A DNA stretch of 64,000 bases, taken from assembly GCF_037055355.1 (NCBI RefSeq), contig NZ_CP146350.1:5913001-5977000 (forward strand), written 5' to 3'. The stretch is from Streptomyces sp. DG1A-41. Lineage in GTDB: Bacteria > Actinomycetota > Actinomycetes > Streptomycetales > Streptomycetaceae. The notes under the pieces were generated by a model. The model was not told where the DNA came from. It worked only from the letters and a program-made list of their open reading frames with translations, and ran no database searches. Positions 36,465 through 47,363 of the stretch are shown piece by piece; within the stretch, counting starts at the first letter, position 1, and the number at the start of each line of letters is the position of its first letter. A program made the translations under genes and the position numbers.

Positions 36465-37904
36465 TCACAGCGTGGCGCGCAGGTGGCTGACGGTGACGAA
36501 GTGGTAGCCGCGGGCGGTGAGGGTGCGCAGGATCTGGGGGACGGCGGCGACAGAGGTGGCGTGGATGTCGTGCATGAGGACGACGTCGTCGGGCTTTGCC
36601 TTGTCGATGACGGTCTGGGCGACCCTGGCGGGGTAGCGGTACTTCCAGTCCTCGGTGTCGACGTCCCACAGCACCGGCGAGAGGGTGGTGGCGGCCTTGA
36701 CGGTGTGGTTGATGGCGCCGTAGGGCGGGCGGAAGAGGGTGGGGGTCTTGCCGGTGGCTGCCTTGATGGCGGCGCTGGTGCGGTTGAGCTGGGAGGCGAT
36801 CTGCTGAGGGGTGAGCCGGGTGAGGTCGGGGTGGTTCCAGGAGTGGTTGCCGATCTCGTGGCCGGCCTTCGCCTCGGCGCGGACGAGGTCGGGGTGCGTG
36901 GCGACGTTCTGGCCGACGGTGAAGAAGGTGACGCGCGCCTTGTACTGGGCGAGGTAGGTCAGCAGGGTCGCGGTCTCGGGGGCGGCGGGGCCGTCGTCGA
37001 AGGTCAGGGCGATGCACTTGACCTTCTTGCAGTCGGTGTCGTCGTCACCGGAGGCGGTGTGGGTGGGGACGGCCGGAGCGGGGACGTGGGGCGCGCCCAG
37101 GTCGAGTGAACGGCTGGGGCTCACGGTCTGCCGCTGGGCGCGCTTGCCGAACGCGGACAGCCATGGAGTGATCGTCTTCTCGGGGATGGTCACCGTCTGG
37201 GCCCCGGCGGCCGGAACGCCCACGTCGCCGCGGTCGAAGTGCACCCGCAGTCCGCCGTCGGCGGTGAAGGCCATGTCGTCCAGGGCGGTGTCGCGGCTCT
37301 CCGGGTCGGAGAACGTGTCGTCCAGGCCGGCGGCGTCCACGCCCTCCCGGTCCTTGAGCTGGTCCTTCAAGGCGGCGAGGAAGGCGTCCCGGGAGCCGTC
37401 GGCGACGAGTCCGAGTGCCGTGCGGTAGGCGCCGGCCTTGCCGTCGTACCAGTACGTACTAGTGGACAGTCCGTCCGCCGCGGCACTCTGGTCCTGGGTG
37501 GTGAGGCGGACGCCGAGCACGTCGCCGGAGGCGACCAGGAACTGGTGGCTGATGTTGAGGTCGCGGCCCTCCGCGCCTGCCGAGTCGTCCCCGCACGCCC
37601 CCGAGCGGAAGGTCGCCAGGCGCCGCTCCACGTACTTCTTCATCGCGGCCGTCATCGCCTCCGCGCCCGGCACGTCCGGGTAGCTGGTCGCGAACGGGCA
37701 GGAGCTGCTCTCGCTGCTGTTGTTGTCGATCTCCAAGCCCTTGATCTTCGACGGGTCGACCGTCCGGACCGGGGACGGCGACGAGCCGGGCCGCGCGCCG
37801 GCGGATGTCGTGGCCGGGGACTCGGACGTGCCGTGCGCACAGGCTGCCGTGAGGGTGAGCGAGCCGAGCAGCAGGAGGGAAGGGAGCAGGGTGTGAGAGC
37901 GCAT
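36465..37904 (-). CDS. lipoprotein polysaccharide deacetylase (NodB/CE4)
   Basis: A 479-residue exported enzyme that probably removes acetyl groups from peptidoglycan or another surface glycan. The signal ends in a lipobox LTAAC (Cys22), so it is likely membrane-anchored. A DUF3298-like/RsiV-like domain (about 55-270) precedes the NodB domain (about 290-479), with TFDDGP, HSWNHPD metal ligands, RPPYG, DTEDW and LMHDI all intact. The acid and metal residues are complete, so activity is expected. ATG 37904. First gene of the accessory block; no close partner on the same transcript. Confidence 0.9.
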   Translation of the reverse strand: MRSHTLLPSLLLLGSLTLTAACAHGTSESPATTSAGARPGSSPSPVRTVDPSKIKGLEIDNNSSESSSCPFATSYPDVPGAEAMTAAMKKYVERRLATFRSGACGDDSAGAEGRDLNISHQFLVASGDVLGVRLTTQDQSAAADGLSTSTYWYDGKAGAYRTALGLVADGSRDAFLAALKDQLKDREGVDAAGLDDTFSDPESRDTALDDMAFTADGGLRVHFDRGDVGVPAAGAQTVTIPEKTITPWLSAFGKRAQRQTVSPSRSLDLGAPHVPAPAVPTHTASGDDDTDCKKVKCIALTFDDGPAAPETATLLTYLAQYKARVTFFTVGQNVATHPDLVRAEAKAGHEIGNHSWNHPDLTRLTPQQIASQLNRTSAAIKAATGKTPTLFRPPYGAINHTVKAATTLSPVLWDVDTEDWKYRYPARVAQTVIDKAKPDDVVLMHDIHATSVAAVPQILRTLTARGYHFVTVSHLRATL

Positions 37905-38099
37905 GTGACCAGAACCTGAGGGAGAGGACCTTCCGGGCGTCGCGGGACCGGACGCCGGCCCGGCCGCCGCGTAGGAGGACGCCGACGGCCGTGGTGGTCT
38001 CTGATCGTTCTGGTCAGGGGCGTTTTTCAGCGAGGCCCGGGGTCACTGTGAACAATTCCGGGGCTCACTCCGGTGGTGCTATGTCCCTTTTGCGGGGGT

Positions 38100-41000
38100 T
38101 CAGTGCGCCGGCGGGCAGACCTGCCGGTACGGCGCGTCGGGGACGTACCGCCGCCACTGCGCCGGGGTCAGCCCGCCGCCGGCGCGCTCGCAGACGGCGC
38201 GGACGGCCGCGTCGGGGGCGATGGGGTGGCGTTGCAGCACCACGTTCGGGCCGGTGGCGTAGACCGTGCCGTCGTCCCGGCCGAAGGCGAGCGAGCGGAT
38301 CTCGTCCCCGGGTGAGGGCAGGTCGCCGCCGAGCAGCCGCTGGCCGGAGGTGTCCCACAGCCGCAGGGTGCCGTTGGCTCCCCCCACGGCGAGGGTGTCC
38401 CCGTCGGAGGAGAAGGCGAGTGCGCCCACTGCCTCGGCCCGGCTGCTCGGTGCCGTGTCGGAGGTGCCGGTGAGGACACCCGTGGCGTGGCGCAGGTCAC
38501 CGTCCCAGAGGGTCACGTGCCCGGTGGTGTCGCCCACGGCGAGCCGGGTGCCGTCGGGGCTGAAGGCGAGCGCGGTGACCTCGCGGCCGTCGGCGAGCGC
38601 CCACCCGGTGACCTTGCCGGAGGGCAGGTCGGCGTACTGGTCGGCGGAGCCGACGAGCAGCCGTCCGTCCGGCCGCACGGCCACGGCCTGTCCGAAGAAA
38701 CCGTGCAGGGTTCGCGGGCCGCGGTGGGTCCGGGTGTCCCAGACCTCCGCCGCCTCGCCGTCGCCCGCGGAGCGCACGGCCATCACCGTGCGCCCGCCGG
38801 TGCCCAGGGCGAGCGCGGACACGGGGCGGTCGGCCGCTCCGGAGGTGGTGAAGCTCGTTCGGACCTTGTGGGCCCGTACGTCCCACACGGTGAAGCGCTG
38901 CCGCAGGGATCCGCCCGAGGAGGTGGTGTCGGCGACGGCGAGCGTGCGGCCGTCCGGGCTGAAGGCCAGCAGCGGGGTCTCGTCGCCGGTGACGCTCGGC
39001 AGGGGGCCGAGCGCGCTCCGGGCGAGGACGGCGCCCGTGCGGGTGGAGCGCAGTTCGAAGCGGTAGCCGGACCCGGACCGTGTGGCGGTGGCGAGGGTGG
39101 TGCCGTCCGGGCCGAGAAGCGTGGCGTCGGCCGGGGTGCTCTGCCAGTGGGGGGCGAGGCGGTCCGTGAGGTCGAAGGTGTGGACGGTCGCCCGATCGAC
39201 GTAGCGCAGGATGCGGCGGCCGTGGTCCGGGGTCCACGTCAGGTCGCTGACCTCCGCGCCGGCCAGCGGCCGGTGGAAGACCTGCCCGCCCCCCGACGCC
39301 AGCTGCCATACGGCGATCTCCTGGTCGTCGGCCGTGGCGAGGAACTCTCCGTCGGGCGAGAGGTCGGCCTGGGCGAAGCCGCTGGTGCCGCCGCTGGCGA
39401 AGTCGGCGACGACGCGCCCGCTGCGGACGTCCCAGACGGTGGCCGCTGTCCCGTGGAGCACGGCCAGCCGCCTGCCGTCCGCGCTGAGGCGCAGCAGCCG
39501 GTCCCCGCCGTCCGCTCCCGAGCCGGTGCCGCACACGGTCTTGCCCGCCTTCCGCCAGGCGCCGGGCAGCTGCCTGCCGTGCACGGTGTCCCACACCTGG
39601 GGCGGGCTCTCGGCGGGGCAGAGGGCGGCCAGACGTCCACCGGAACTGAGGGCCGCCGTGGTGAGGCCACGCGAGACACCGGTGCTGAAGAGGACCTTGC
39701 CGTCGTCCGTCCGCCGGACCCGCACCTCGCCGGGCCCGTCGAACGGCTGGATGAGGTACGCGTCTCCGTCGGGCGCGGTCGCCCCGAGGTACGCATCGCC
39801 CAGATCGGCGGCGGACCTACCCTCCGGGAGGTTCCACAGGGTGTCGCTGTCCGCCGCCGTCAGGACGAGGAACCGGCCGTCCGGGCCGGTATCGGACGCC
39901 TCCGCTCCGCTCGGCAGGTGGTAGGCGCCGGTGCGGCGGTGCTCGGCCACGTTCCAGGCGGTGACGCGGCTGCCGTCGGCTCTGAGCAGGGTGCGGCCCT
40001 GGTCGGTGAGGAAGCGCCGGACGTCCTCGCCGGTCTGCGGGTCGGTGAAGGCGTCTTGTTCCGGCTGGGCGAGCGCGCCCAGCAAGGCCGAGCGGGACTC
40101 GGTGAGCGGGGCGATCCGCCACGCGGCGGCGCCGAGCAGGGAGGCGGTGCGCGGGTCGGTGGCGCGCAGGCTCTCGGCGACGGTGGCCAGGCGGCGGGCG
40201 GCGGCCTTGGCGGCCTCCTCCTCGCTCACCCGGTCGCGCTGCCAGGCGACGAACCCCGCGGCCAGCGCGAGCACGAGGAACACGGAGAGCCCGACGGTGA
40301 GCACACGCGTACGGCGGGCCGTGCGCGTCTCGGCGTCCCGCTCGGCGTCACGGGCCGCGGCCGAGGCGCTCAGGAAGGCCCGCTCCGACCGGGTGAGATC
40401 GTCGTCCTCCCCTTTCTCCCGGTTCTCCCGTTTCTCGCGCTGCCTGCCGAACAGTTCCTCGGCGCGGTCCAGCCGGGTCCCCCGGTACAACGCACCGGGG
40501 TCACGGTCCAGCTCCTCCCAGGCGCGGGCGGCCTCGCCCAGGGCCCGCTGGGCGCGCAGCCGCTCCCGGCTCTCCTCGATCCAGCCGGCGAGACGCGGCC
40601 AGCCGGTGATCAGGGCCTCGTGGGCGAGTTCCACGGTGTCGCCGTCCAGGGCCACCAGGCGGGCGGAGGCCAGACGTTCCAGGACGTCCGGCGCACCCGG
40701 CCCCAGCTCGGACCGGGACGCCGGGCGGCGCGTGTCGGCCGTGCGGTCCCCCGGGGCGATCAGCCGCAGCAGGATGCGCCGGGCCGTACGGGCCTGGTCC
40801 TCGTCCAGGTCGCCGTAGACCTGCTCGGCGGTGGCGGCGATCGCCCCGCGCACGCCGCCCGCCTCCTCGTAGGCGGCCAGCGTCAGCGTGCGGCCCCGGC
40901 GGCGGCGCCACGTCTCCAGCAGGGCGTGCGAGAGCATCGGCAGCGCACCCGGCTGGTCGCCGACCTCCTCGATGATCCGCGCGGTCAGCACCCGCTCCAC

Positions 41001-41849
41001 GTTGAGCCCCGCCGCGGTGGCGGGACCGGTGACGACCTCCCGCAGCTCGTCCCCGCTCATCGGCCCGACCAGCAGGTTCGCGTGACCGACCGCCTCCGCC
41101 AGCTCCCGGTGCTCGGCACAGTGGCCGTAGAAGTCGCCGCGCACCACGACCACCACCCGCAGGCGGCTCTCCGGCTCCCGCGCGCTGAGCAACAGGTCCA
41201 GGAAGCGGTCCCGCTCCTCGCGGTCGTGGCAGAGGGTGAACAGCTCCTCGAACTGGTCGACGATCACCCAGGTGTCCAGCTCGCCGTCCTGGGGCACGAG
41301 CGCCTGCCGGTGCGTGTGGGCGGGCCGCTCGCCCGGGGTGAGGACCCGGACCACCGCCGGGCGGTCGGCACCCGTGGCCTTCCGCAGCAGCGGGATGAGG
41401 CCCGCCCGGAGCAGCGAGGACTTGCCGCTGCCGGAGGGCCCGAACACCGCCGCGAACCGGTGCGCGCGCGCCAGGTCCAGGAGTTCGCGGACCAGCGCCT
41501 CCCGGCCGAAGAACAGGTCGCTGTCGTCCGGCTCGAAGCGGGCCAGCCCCCGGTAGGGAGCCCGCTCGTCGGCCGAGGGAGCGCGCAGTTCGGCGTCCGC
41601 CTCCCGCCAGCGGGCCCCCCACTCGTCGGGGTCGGCGTCGAGTGCCTCCGCGTAGGCGCGCACCACCGCCAGGGTCGGCAGCTGGTCGCCGGCCGCGGCC
41701 TGGGAGAGGGCGGTCGTGGAGTAGCCCGCCCGCTCCGCCATCTCCCGGTACGGCGGTTTCCCGGCCTTCTCCCTCAGCAGCCGCAGGTCGTGCGCGAGGC
41801 GCTGCACCGGACCGGCGCTGGGATCCACCGGTTTCTCGCGTCGGCCCAC
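38100..41849 (-). CDS. XRE-STAND NTPase with transmembrane segment and WD40 propeller
   Basis: A 1249-residue protein with four parts: an XRE helix-turn-helix (about 17-75: QRLAHDLRLLREKAGKP, AERAGYSTTALSQAAAGDQL), an nSTAND1-type NTPase (about 98-480) with P-loop FGPSGSGKSSLLRAG (P-loop at 137-145) and Walker B WVIVDQFEELFTL, one transmembrane helix (about 525-547, LTVGLSVFLVLALAAGFVAW), and a C-terminal beta-propeller of WD40-like blades (repeated FSPDGxxLAxxD and W-D pairs) to the end. STAND proteins are switches that assemble on ligand binding; members act in signalling and in phage defence. GTG 41849 follows AAAGG. The HTH here is in the same chain, and the propeller would face outside. 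Function is unknown. Confidence 0.88.
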   Translation of the reverse strand: MGRREKPVDPSAGPVQRLAHDLRLLREKAGKPPYREMAERAGYSTTALSQAAAGDQLPTLAVVRAYAEALDADPDEWGARWREADAELRAPSADERAPYRGLARFEPDDSDLFFGREALVRELLDLARAHRFAAVFGPSGSGKSSLLRAGLIPLLRKATGADRPAVVRVLTPGERPAHTHRQALVPQDGELDTWVIVDQFEELFTLCHDREERDRFLDLLLSAREPESRLRVVVVVRGDFYGHCAEHRELAEAVGHANLLVGPMSGDELREVVTGPATAAGLNVERVLTARIIEEVGDQPGALPMLSHALLETWRRRRGRTLTLAAYEEAGGVRGAIAATAEQVYGDLDEDQARTARRILLRLIAPGDRTADTRRPASRSELGPGAPDVLERLASARLVALDGDTVELAHEALITGWPRLAGWIEESRERLRAQRALGEAARAWEELDRDPGALYRGTRLDRAEELFGRQREKRENREKGEDDDLTRSERAFLSASAAARDAERDAETRTARRTRVLTVGLSVFLVLALAAGFVAWQRDRVSEEEAAKAAARRLATVAESLRATDPRTASLLGAAAWRIAPLTESRSALLGALAQPEQDAFTDPQTGEDVRRFLTDQGRTLLRADGSRVTAWNVAEHRRTGAYHLPSGAEASDTGPDGRFLVLTAADSDTLWNLPEGRSAADLGDAYLGATAPDGDAYLIQPFDGPGEVRVRRTDDGKVLFSTGVSRGLTTAALSSGGRLAALCPAESPPQVWDTVHGRQLPGAWRKAGKTVCGTGSGADGGDRLLRLSADGRRLAVLHGTAATVWDVRSGRVVADFASGGTSGFAQADLSPDGEFLATADDQEIAVWQLASGGGQVFHRPLAGAEVSDLTWTPDHGRRILRYVDRATVHTFDLTDRLAPHWQSTPADATLLGPDGTTLATATRSGSGYRFELRSTRTGAVLARSALGPLPSVTGDETPLLAFSPDGRTLAVADTTSSGGSLRQRFTVWDVRAHKVRTSFTTSGAADRPVSALALGTGGRTVMAVRSAGDGEAAEVWDTRTHRGPRTLHGFFGQAVAVRPDGRLLVGSADQYADLPSGKVTGWALADGREVTALAFSPDGTRLAVGDTTGHVTLWDGDLRHATGVLTGTSDTAPSSRAEAVGALAFSSDGDTLAVGGANGTLRLWDTSGQRLLGGDLPSPGDEIRSLAFGRDDGTVYATGPNVVLQRHPIAPDAAVRAVCERAGGGLTPAQWRRYVPDAPYRQVCPPAH

Positions 41850-41948
41850 GAAGTGGCACCTTTCAAGCCTCGAACACAGGAACGGGCGACAACCTACGTT
41901 TTCACCCCTCCGGAGGCAATCCCGGTCCACCGCGCGGGAACGCCCTGC

Positions 41949-43640
41949 TCAGGGCACCAGCTCGATGGAGTCGTACGACACCCCGGGGCTGAGGTAGGCC
42001 GTGCCGCCCGAGCCGCTGACGATGTCGATCGTCAGCTCCTGATCAGCGGTGGCGGACTTGATCCAGGCGCTCGCCGGGATGGCGTAGCGGTAGGTGTGGT
42101 TGTTGCCGCGGTAGGAGCCCACGGTCAGCGAGCGGGTCGTCGGTTCCTTGGCGGCTGCGGGTACGGCCGAGACCCAGTCGTTGACCCTGATCCTGGGCCT
42201 GCCGTTCGCGAACGCGGTGGTGATGCCGATGTTCAGGGTGTGGCCGGAGGCGAGCTGTTGCCGCGTCAGCCTGAAGCGGATCGCCAGCCTGTTGTTGATG
42301 TCCGCCCACTGGTAGCAGGGGAAGTCCGCCGAGGACGAGGAGCCCACGGTGTAGACGCCCGTGGTCCAGGGCCTCGCGCGTGCGTCGGAGGGGTGCATGG
42401 TGGTCATCAGGGACGCGTTCTTGAAGCCGCCGGGGGTGCCGGTCCAGTCGCCGATGCGCCAGAGAGCGGCGTTCCGGCTCGGGTCGGCGGTGATCTTCAG
42501 CGTGTGCAGGGCCGTCGTCTTCCCGGCCGTGACGGTGACGGACGCGGTGTGGACGGCGAGTTCGTCCTTGTAGACGGTGAGCTTGTAGGTGCCCGGCAGC
42601 ATGTACGGGGAGACGAAGTGCCCGGTTGCCGCGTCGGCCTTCGCCCAGTACTGGGCGGTGGCGTTCGAGAAGCCCACGGTGTAGGCGTGGCCGTCGCCGC
42701 GGCCGCTGATGCCGACGCCGGCGACCCGCCCGCGACCGCCGCGGCCGACCCAGCTGGCCAGACCCAGACCGTCGACCCACGACGTGTCGATCACGTCGTG
42801 CGTGAGCGAGCGGGCGGGCGCGCCGCCGTCGGTGAAGGCGAGGACGTAGGGCCCCTGGAGGCCAAAACGCATCGGCTCGGTCTGGTTCTCCCCGTAGTAG
42901 AGGATCTCGTACAGCCCCGCGCCGTCCTCGTAGTGGTGGCGCATCAGGGAGCGGTAGAACGGGCCGCCGGACGCCTTCTCGTGGTTGCTGCGCACCATCC
43001 ACATGCCGACCTTGCCGTCGCTCCAGCCCACGTGGTCGTAGTCGATGACGCGCTGGTTCGAGTAGTGCTTGGAACGGGTGGTGCCGTTCGGCTTGCGGCG
43101 GATGTCCTGGGCCTCGATCAGGGTGTCGGTGCGGGCGTCCCAGGAGTCGGGGTCGTTGTTGGGGAAGAGGCCGGGCCTGACGCGGACGATGTAGCGGGTG
43201 GCGGTGATGGAGGCGTCCGCCTTGTTGGTCCACATGTAGACGTTGTTCTCGCCGCGGCGGGCGGCGTAGTAGTGGTGCATCGTGCCGTGGACGACGGTGA
43301 CCAGGACGGTGTCGCCGCTCTTGCGGATGCTCACCGTCGACGTGCCCAGGCCGGTCTCGACGTGTGAGTTGCGGTTGCCGTAGCCCTGGTATTCGGTGCC
43401 CTTGTAGACCAGGGAGGTCAGGTCGCCGTTGCGGTGGTCGACCTTGAAGACCAGGTCGGCGCCGGTGGTGATGACGTACGCCCGTCCGTCGTCGCGGTAT
43501 CCGAAGGCACTGGGCGCCGCGTCGGCGGAGTCGAGCAGCGGACCGGCGACCGCGGCGCCCGCGCCGAGGACGAGCCCGCCGGCGGCGGTTCTGAGCAGGA
43601 CATCGCGGCGGGTCAGGCGCCGGCGACCGTGTGCGGCCAT
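41949..43640 (-). CDS. secreted rhamnogalacturonan lyase (PL4-like)
   Basis: A 563-residue enzyme likely to cleave plant rhamnogalacturonan I by beta-elimination. The N-terminus carries a twin-arginine signal (RRRLTRRDVLLRTAAGG, about 5-45, ending SADAA). Then follow the lyase beta-sandwich/N-terminal domain (about 50-300; RNSHVETGLGTSTVSIRK, KPNGTTRSKHYSNQRVIDYD), a small FnIII-like domain (about 340-400, HFVSPYMLPGTYKLTVYKDE) and a carbohydrate-binding-like C-terminus (about 410-563, LWRIGDWTGTPGGF to YDSIELVP). ATG 43640. It points to life on plant material. The neighbouring upstream gene is a subtilisin on the same strand. Confidence 0.85.
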   Translation of the reverse strand: MAAHGRRRLTRRDVLLRTAAGGLVLGAGAAVAGPLLDSADAAPSAFGYRDDGRAYVITTGADLVFKVDHRNGDLTSLVYKGTEYQGYGNRNSHVETGLGTSTVSIRKSGDTVLVTVVHGTMHHYYAARRGENNVYMWTNKADASITATRYIVRVRPGLFPNNDPDSWDARTDTLIEAQDIRRKPNGTTRSKHYSNQRVIDYDHVGWSDGKVGMWMVRSNHEKASGGPFYRSLMRHHYEDGAGLYEILYYGENQTEPMRFGLQGPYVLAFTDGGAPARSLTHDVIDTSWVDGLGLASWVGRGGRGRVAGVGISGRGDGHAYTVGFSNATAQYWAKADAATGHFVSPYMLPGTYKLTVYKDELAVHTASVTVTAGKTTALHTLKITADPSRNAALWRIGDWTGTPGGFKNASLMTTMHPSDARARPWTTGVYTVGSSSSADFPCYQWADINNRLAIRFRLTRQQLASGHTLNIGITTAFANGRPRIRVNDWVSAVPAAAKEPTTRSLTVGSYRGNNHTYRYAIPASAWIKSATADQELTIDIVSGSGGTAYLSPGVSYDSIELVP

Positions 43641-43756
43641 GGTGGTTCCGTTCGTGAGCAGGAAGCCGATTGAGCTTGCGTAAGAGCCTGATTGAGCTGT
43701 GGTGTGTGCGGCGGTGGTGGCCGAGCCGGGCCACCACCGCCGGGGGTGCCTTCCCG

Positions 43757-46700
43757 TTACCGGACGGTGCGGTAGGCGTTGCGGATCGTGCCGGTGTAGG
43801 TGTTGCCGGCGGTGTCGGCGAGGGCCGTCCTGAAGGAGACGGTGCCGGGCTTCCCCGGGTTGGTAAGAGTCAGGTGAGGCTTGCCCCCCGCCCCGGTGTG
43901 CACCGGGAGCTGCTTCCAGGTGCGGCCGCCGTCGTAGGACACCTTCACCGTCAGCGACTTCAGATGCCCCTTGGCCGCCGCCGGGCCTTGCAGGGACAGC
44001 GGGACGGTGATCCGGGCGCCCGCCTTCGCCGTGCCGGTCAGGCTCAGCTCGGGATGGAAACGGACGACGGAGAGCGGCCAGGCGACCGTCCGGGTCTCGG
44101 GCGTGTTCGCCGAGGTGAACGTCCACACGCCCTCGACGTGGTCACTGACCTTGTAGCCCTTGCTGCGGTCGGCGGTGATGGACAGCTTGTAGCGCGCTGT
44201 CCGGGCCGGCAGGTTGGAGTAGGTGTTGGGGCAGGTGTCCTCGGTGAAGTCGCCTATGACCTTGCCGCCGGACGTGAGCCGGGTGTGGACACTGGTCTGC
44301 ACGGAGTACGAGAAGTTGCCGGGCCCGTCCGAGAACATGGGCACGCACAGCGCGTAGTACCGCCCGATCCGCACACCGCCCACGACCTCCGTCGGTGTCA
44401 CGACCGGGCCGTGGACACCGCCGTCCAGAGTGACACGGTACGTACGGTCCGGCTCGAAGCGGCGCGAAGTGGCGAAGGCGGTCAGACCCTCTCCGTCCGT
44501 ACCGTTCTGCGTCCGGGCACCGAGGATCCAGCGCACACCGTGGTCGGTCGACAGATACTGCACGATCTTCGCGGTCGGCGCCGCACGCAGCGGCCCTTCG
44601 AAGGCCGACGTGACCTGGTCGAGCGCCGGCCGGCCCGGCGTGGTCCACGCGTTGTTCTGCGCGGTCTCCGCCTTGGCCAGGGCCGTGGCGACCGAGGTGT
44701 TCACCCTGGCCATGCCCCGGGTGGAGGCGAAGGTACGGGTGAGGCCGTCGAAGAAGCCGCCGGTGCGCGTGGTCACCAGGTTGTACGCCGGGGATGTCGC
44801 GGTGCGCTGCCAGACGCCGCCGGCCTGGGCGATGAAGGAGCCCGCGGGGGCGTTCGGGCCGACCTGACCGAGGAAGGTCGTGCCGGCGTCGAGGCCGGTG
44901 GCGGCGGCGAAGTCGTAGGCCCGCTTGGCGCCGCGGGCGGCGAAGACGACCTGGCCGTCGCGCAGGGTGGCCCGGCGATCCGGAGCGGTCACCTTCACCG
45001 GCTTGGCCTTGCGCCCGTCGAGGGCGACGGTGGTGTCGTGGTCGAGCACGAGGCGGGGAGCGACCAACTGGGCGGACCGGCCTGCCGGGGTGATGGTCGT
45101 CGCGCTGATCGCGTAGCGGCCCTTCGGCAGCCGCAGGGTGACCGTGCCGTTCCGCGCCTTTCCGTCGTCGTAGGGCGTGAACTGCTTGCCCGTGTCCAGG
45201 CCCGCCACGGTGACGTCGGGCTCGTTGTCGCGCTTGCCGTCCCGGCGGGTGGTGACGAGGGTCAGCGTGTGCGACTCCACCGCACGGTCGACCGCCACGG
45301 CGGTGCGGACGCTCTGTCCGTCACCGCTCGCGGTGACCGCGCCGGAGTAGAGGCCGTCGGCGCTGCCGAGCCGGGTGTCCGCCCTGACCGTCGCCCGCGC
45401 CGAGCCGCCTACAGGGACGGTCAGCCGGGCGGGGGAGACGGTGACCATGCCGGAGGGCGCGGCCTTGCCGTCGGGGCCGGTCGCGGTGAGGCCCAGGCGC
45501 AGGGTGACCGGCCGGGTGCCGTCGTTGCGGTAGGTGAGAGTCCGGGTGACGGGGGTGTCGTCCTGGTGCGGCCAGGGGTTCGGGGTCCCGAAGTCGACCG
45601 ACGACGGCTCGCTGCTGACGGTGGTGCCGATCGCCCGGGTGAGGTCGACCCGGCCGACGCCGACGTCGTACGGAGTCACGCCGGTCAGCCCCCTGGTGGA
45701 GGCCGTGAGGGCGGCCTTGAGCCGCTCGCCGGTCCAGCCGGGGTGCTCCTGGGCCAGGATGGCGGCGGCGCCCGCAGCGTGCGGGGTGGCCATCGAGGTG
45801 CCGGACATCGACACATAGCCGGGCGCCTCGTCGTTGCCCTCGGTGCCGTGGGCGGCCTTCGCGGCGATGATGTCGACGCCGGGCGCGGCGATGTCCGGCT
45901 TGAGGCGGCCGTCGACGGTGGGGCCGCGGCTGGAGAAGGAGGCGATCTCGTCGTGGCGGTCGACGGCGGCCACCGTCAGGGCGGCGGCGGCCGATCCCGG
46001 GGAGCCGAGCGTGGTGTCCGAGGGGCCGGAGTTGCCGGCGGCGATCACGAACAGGGCGCCGGAGGAGGCCGACAGGTCGTTCACGGCCTTCTCCAGAGGG
46101 TCGACATCGGGGGTGTCGACGTCGCCGAGGCTCATGTTGACGACCTTGGCGCCCTGCGCCACGGCCCACTGCATACCGGCGATGATGTCCGAGTCGTCAC
46201 CGAAGCCCGTGTCGTCCAGGACCTTTCCGACCATCAACTCCGCGCCGGGAGCCACCCCCTTGTACGTCCCGCCGCTCTTCGCCCCGGAGCCCACGATGGT
46301 GGAGGCGACGTGGGTGCCGTGCCCCTGCCTGTCGTCGGTGGAGCCGGAGCCGCTGAAGTCCTTGGCCTTGAGGATCTTGCCCTTGAGGTCCGGGTGGGTG
46401 GCGTCGATGCCGGTGTCCAGGACGGCGACCTTGACGCCCTTGCCGTCGTAGCCCGCCTTCCAGGCGGTCGGGGCACCGATCTGCGCGACCCCTCCCCGCG
46501 GGTCGGGGGCGACGGCTTCCCGCGCGCTGATCCTGACCCGCCCGTCCAGCCACACCCGGTCGATACCGGGGGCAGCGGTCACCGCGGAGCGGCCGCCGAC
46601 GGAGTCGGTCAGCGCCTGCCACACCTTGCCCGCGTCCGGCTTGTCGGCGGTCAGCGCGTCGCCGCGGAGGGCCGACAGCCGGTGCGTCACCTCCGCCTCC

Positions 46701-47191
46701 GCGGCGACCAGGGCATCCCTGGCCCCCTTCTGGGCACGGCCGGAGCCCTTGTAGGAGACGATCAGTGGCATCTGTCCCCGATGCGCGTCGTCGTAACCGT
46801 CCTCGACCAGTTCCGTGACGTCGAACAGACGGCGGTCCAGCCTGCCGCTGCCCAGCAGCCTCGTCGCGTCGAGCGGAACGACGTAGGTGTGGCCGGCGAA
46901 GCGCCGTACCGAGTACCCGACACCGCTACGGCCCTTGCCCGGCCGCACCTCGACCACCCGGCCGTTGCCGTCCACACCGACGGTGTCACCGGTCAGCAGC
47001 GTCACGCGCGCGGCCGGCCCCGCCGGGCGGCCCGGGGACAGGGTGGACGGGCCGGACGACCCGATCGGTGCGGCGGAGGTGACCGTCGCGGTCGCGGTGA
47101 GGCCGGCCAGGGCCAGCACGGCGGCGATGCCGCACACCGTCCTGCCGTGCCCGCGCGGTCTCCTGCTGGTCCGTTGGCGCTTGTTCCGCAA
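43757..47191 (-). CDS. large secreted S8 subtilisin-type peptidase
   Basis: A 1144-residue exported serine protease. A signal peptide (about 1-41) precedes a propeptide and the S8 domain (about 235-510), with the triad D259 (VAVLDTGID), H291 (GHGTHVAS) and S466 ([12 protein letters not shown]) all present. The remaining 600 residues are extracellular beta-rich domains without a membrane anchor. TTG 47191 is the best start: GAAAGGGA lies seven bases upstream and the basic [17 protein letters not shown] start fits a signal peptide; the frame is open upstream to 47428 without signal-like sequence. Typical of streptomycete scavenging proteases. Confidence 0.9.
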   Translation of the reverse strand: MRNKRQRTSRRPRGHGRTVCGIAAVLALAGLTATATVTSAAPIGSSGPSTLSPGRPAGPAARVTLLTGDTVGVDGNGRVVEVRPGKGRSGVGYSVRRFAGHTYVVPLDATRLLGSGRLDRRLFDVTELVEDGYDDAHRGQMPLIVSYKGSGRAQKGARDALVAAEAEVTHRLSALRGDALTADKPDAGKVWQALTDSVGGRSAVTAAPGIDRVWLDGRVRISAREAVAPDPRGGVAQIGAPTAWKAGYDGKGVKVAVLDTGIDATHPDLKGKILKAKDFSGSGSTDDRQGHGTHVASTIVGSGAKSGGTYKGVAPGAELMVGKVLDDTGFGDDSDIIAGMQWAVAQGAKVVNMSLGDVDTPDVDPLEKAVNDLSASSGALFVIAAGNSGPSDTTLGSPGSAAAALTVAAVDRHDEIASFSSRGPTVDGRLKPDIAAPGVDIIAAKAAHGTEGNDEAPGYVSMSGTSMATPHAAGAAAILAQEHPGWTGERLKAALTASTRGLTGVTPYDVGVGRVDLTRAIGTTVSSEPSSVDFGTPNPWPHQDDTPVTRTLTYRNDGTRPVTLRLGLTATGPDGKAAPSGMVTVSPARLTVPVGGSARATVRADTRLGSADGLYSGAVTASGDGQSVRTAVAVDRAVESHTLTLVTTRRDGKRDNEPDVTVAGLDTGKQFTPYDDGKARNGTVTLRLPKGRYAISATTITPAGRSAQLVAPRLVLDHDTTVALDGRKAKPVKVTAPDRRATLRDGQVVFAARGAKRAYDFAAATGLDAGTTFLGQVGPNAPAGSFIAQAGGVWQRTATSPAYNLVTTRTGGFFDGLTRTFASTRGMARVNTSVATALAKAETAQNNAWTTPGRPALDQVTSAFEGPLRAAPTAKIVQYLSTDHGVRWILGARTQNGTDGEGLTAFATSRRFEPDRTYRVTLDGGVHGPVVTPTEVVGGVRIGRYYALCVPMFSDGPGNFSYSVQTSVHTRLTSGGKVIGDFTEDTCPNTYSNLPARTARYKLSITADRSKGYKVSDHVEGVWTFTSANTPETRTVAWPLSVVRFHPELSLTGTAKAGARITVPLSLQGPAAAKGHLKSLTVKVSYDGGRTWKQLPVHTGAGGKPHLTLTNPGKPGTVSFRTALADTAGNTYTGTIRNAYRTVR

Positions 47192-47363
47192 AGAAGTGTC
47201 CCTTTCCCCGTCGTCGGCGCATGGTCCGTACGCAGCCGCGTACGCGAGTGGCAGGCGGCCCCGAGTCACCGGAGGGGGCATGGGATCCGGGGCCGCCTGC
47301 CAGAGGGCCGGTGTCGGGGGGATCGCCACCGGCCCGCACCGACTCTGCACGGCCGGGGAGTTG

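Noticed and set aside
38487-43367. Plus-strand open frame of more than 1600 codons across the STAND and lyase genes
   Set aside because: It is antisense to two well-supported genes and has no family motifs; long antisense frames arise from third-position GC.
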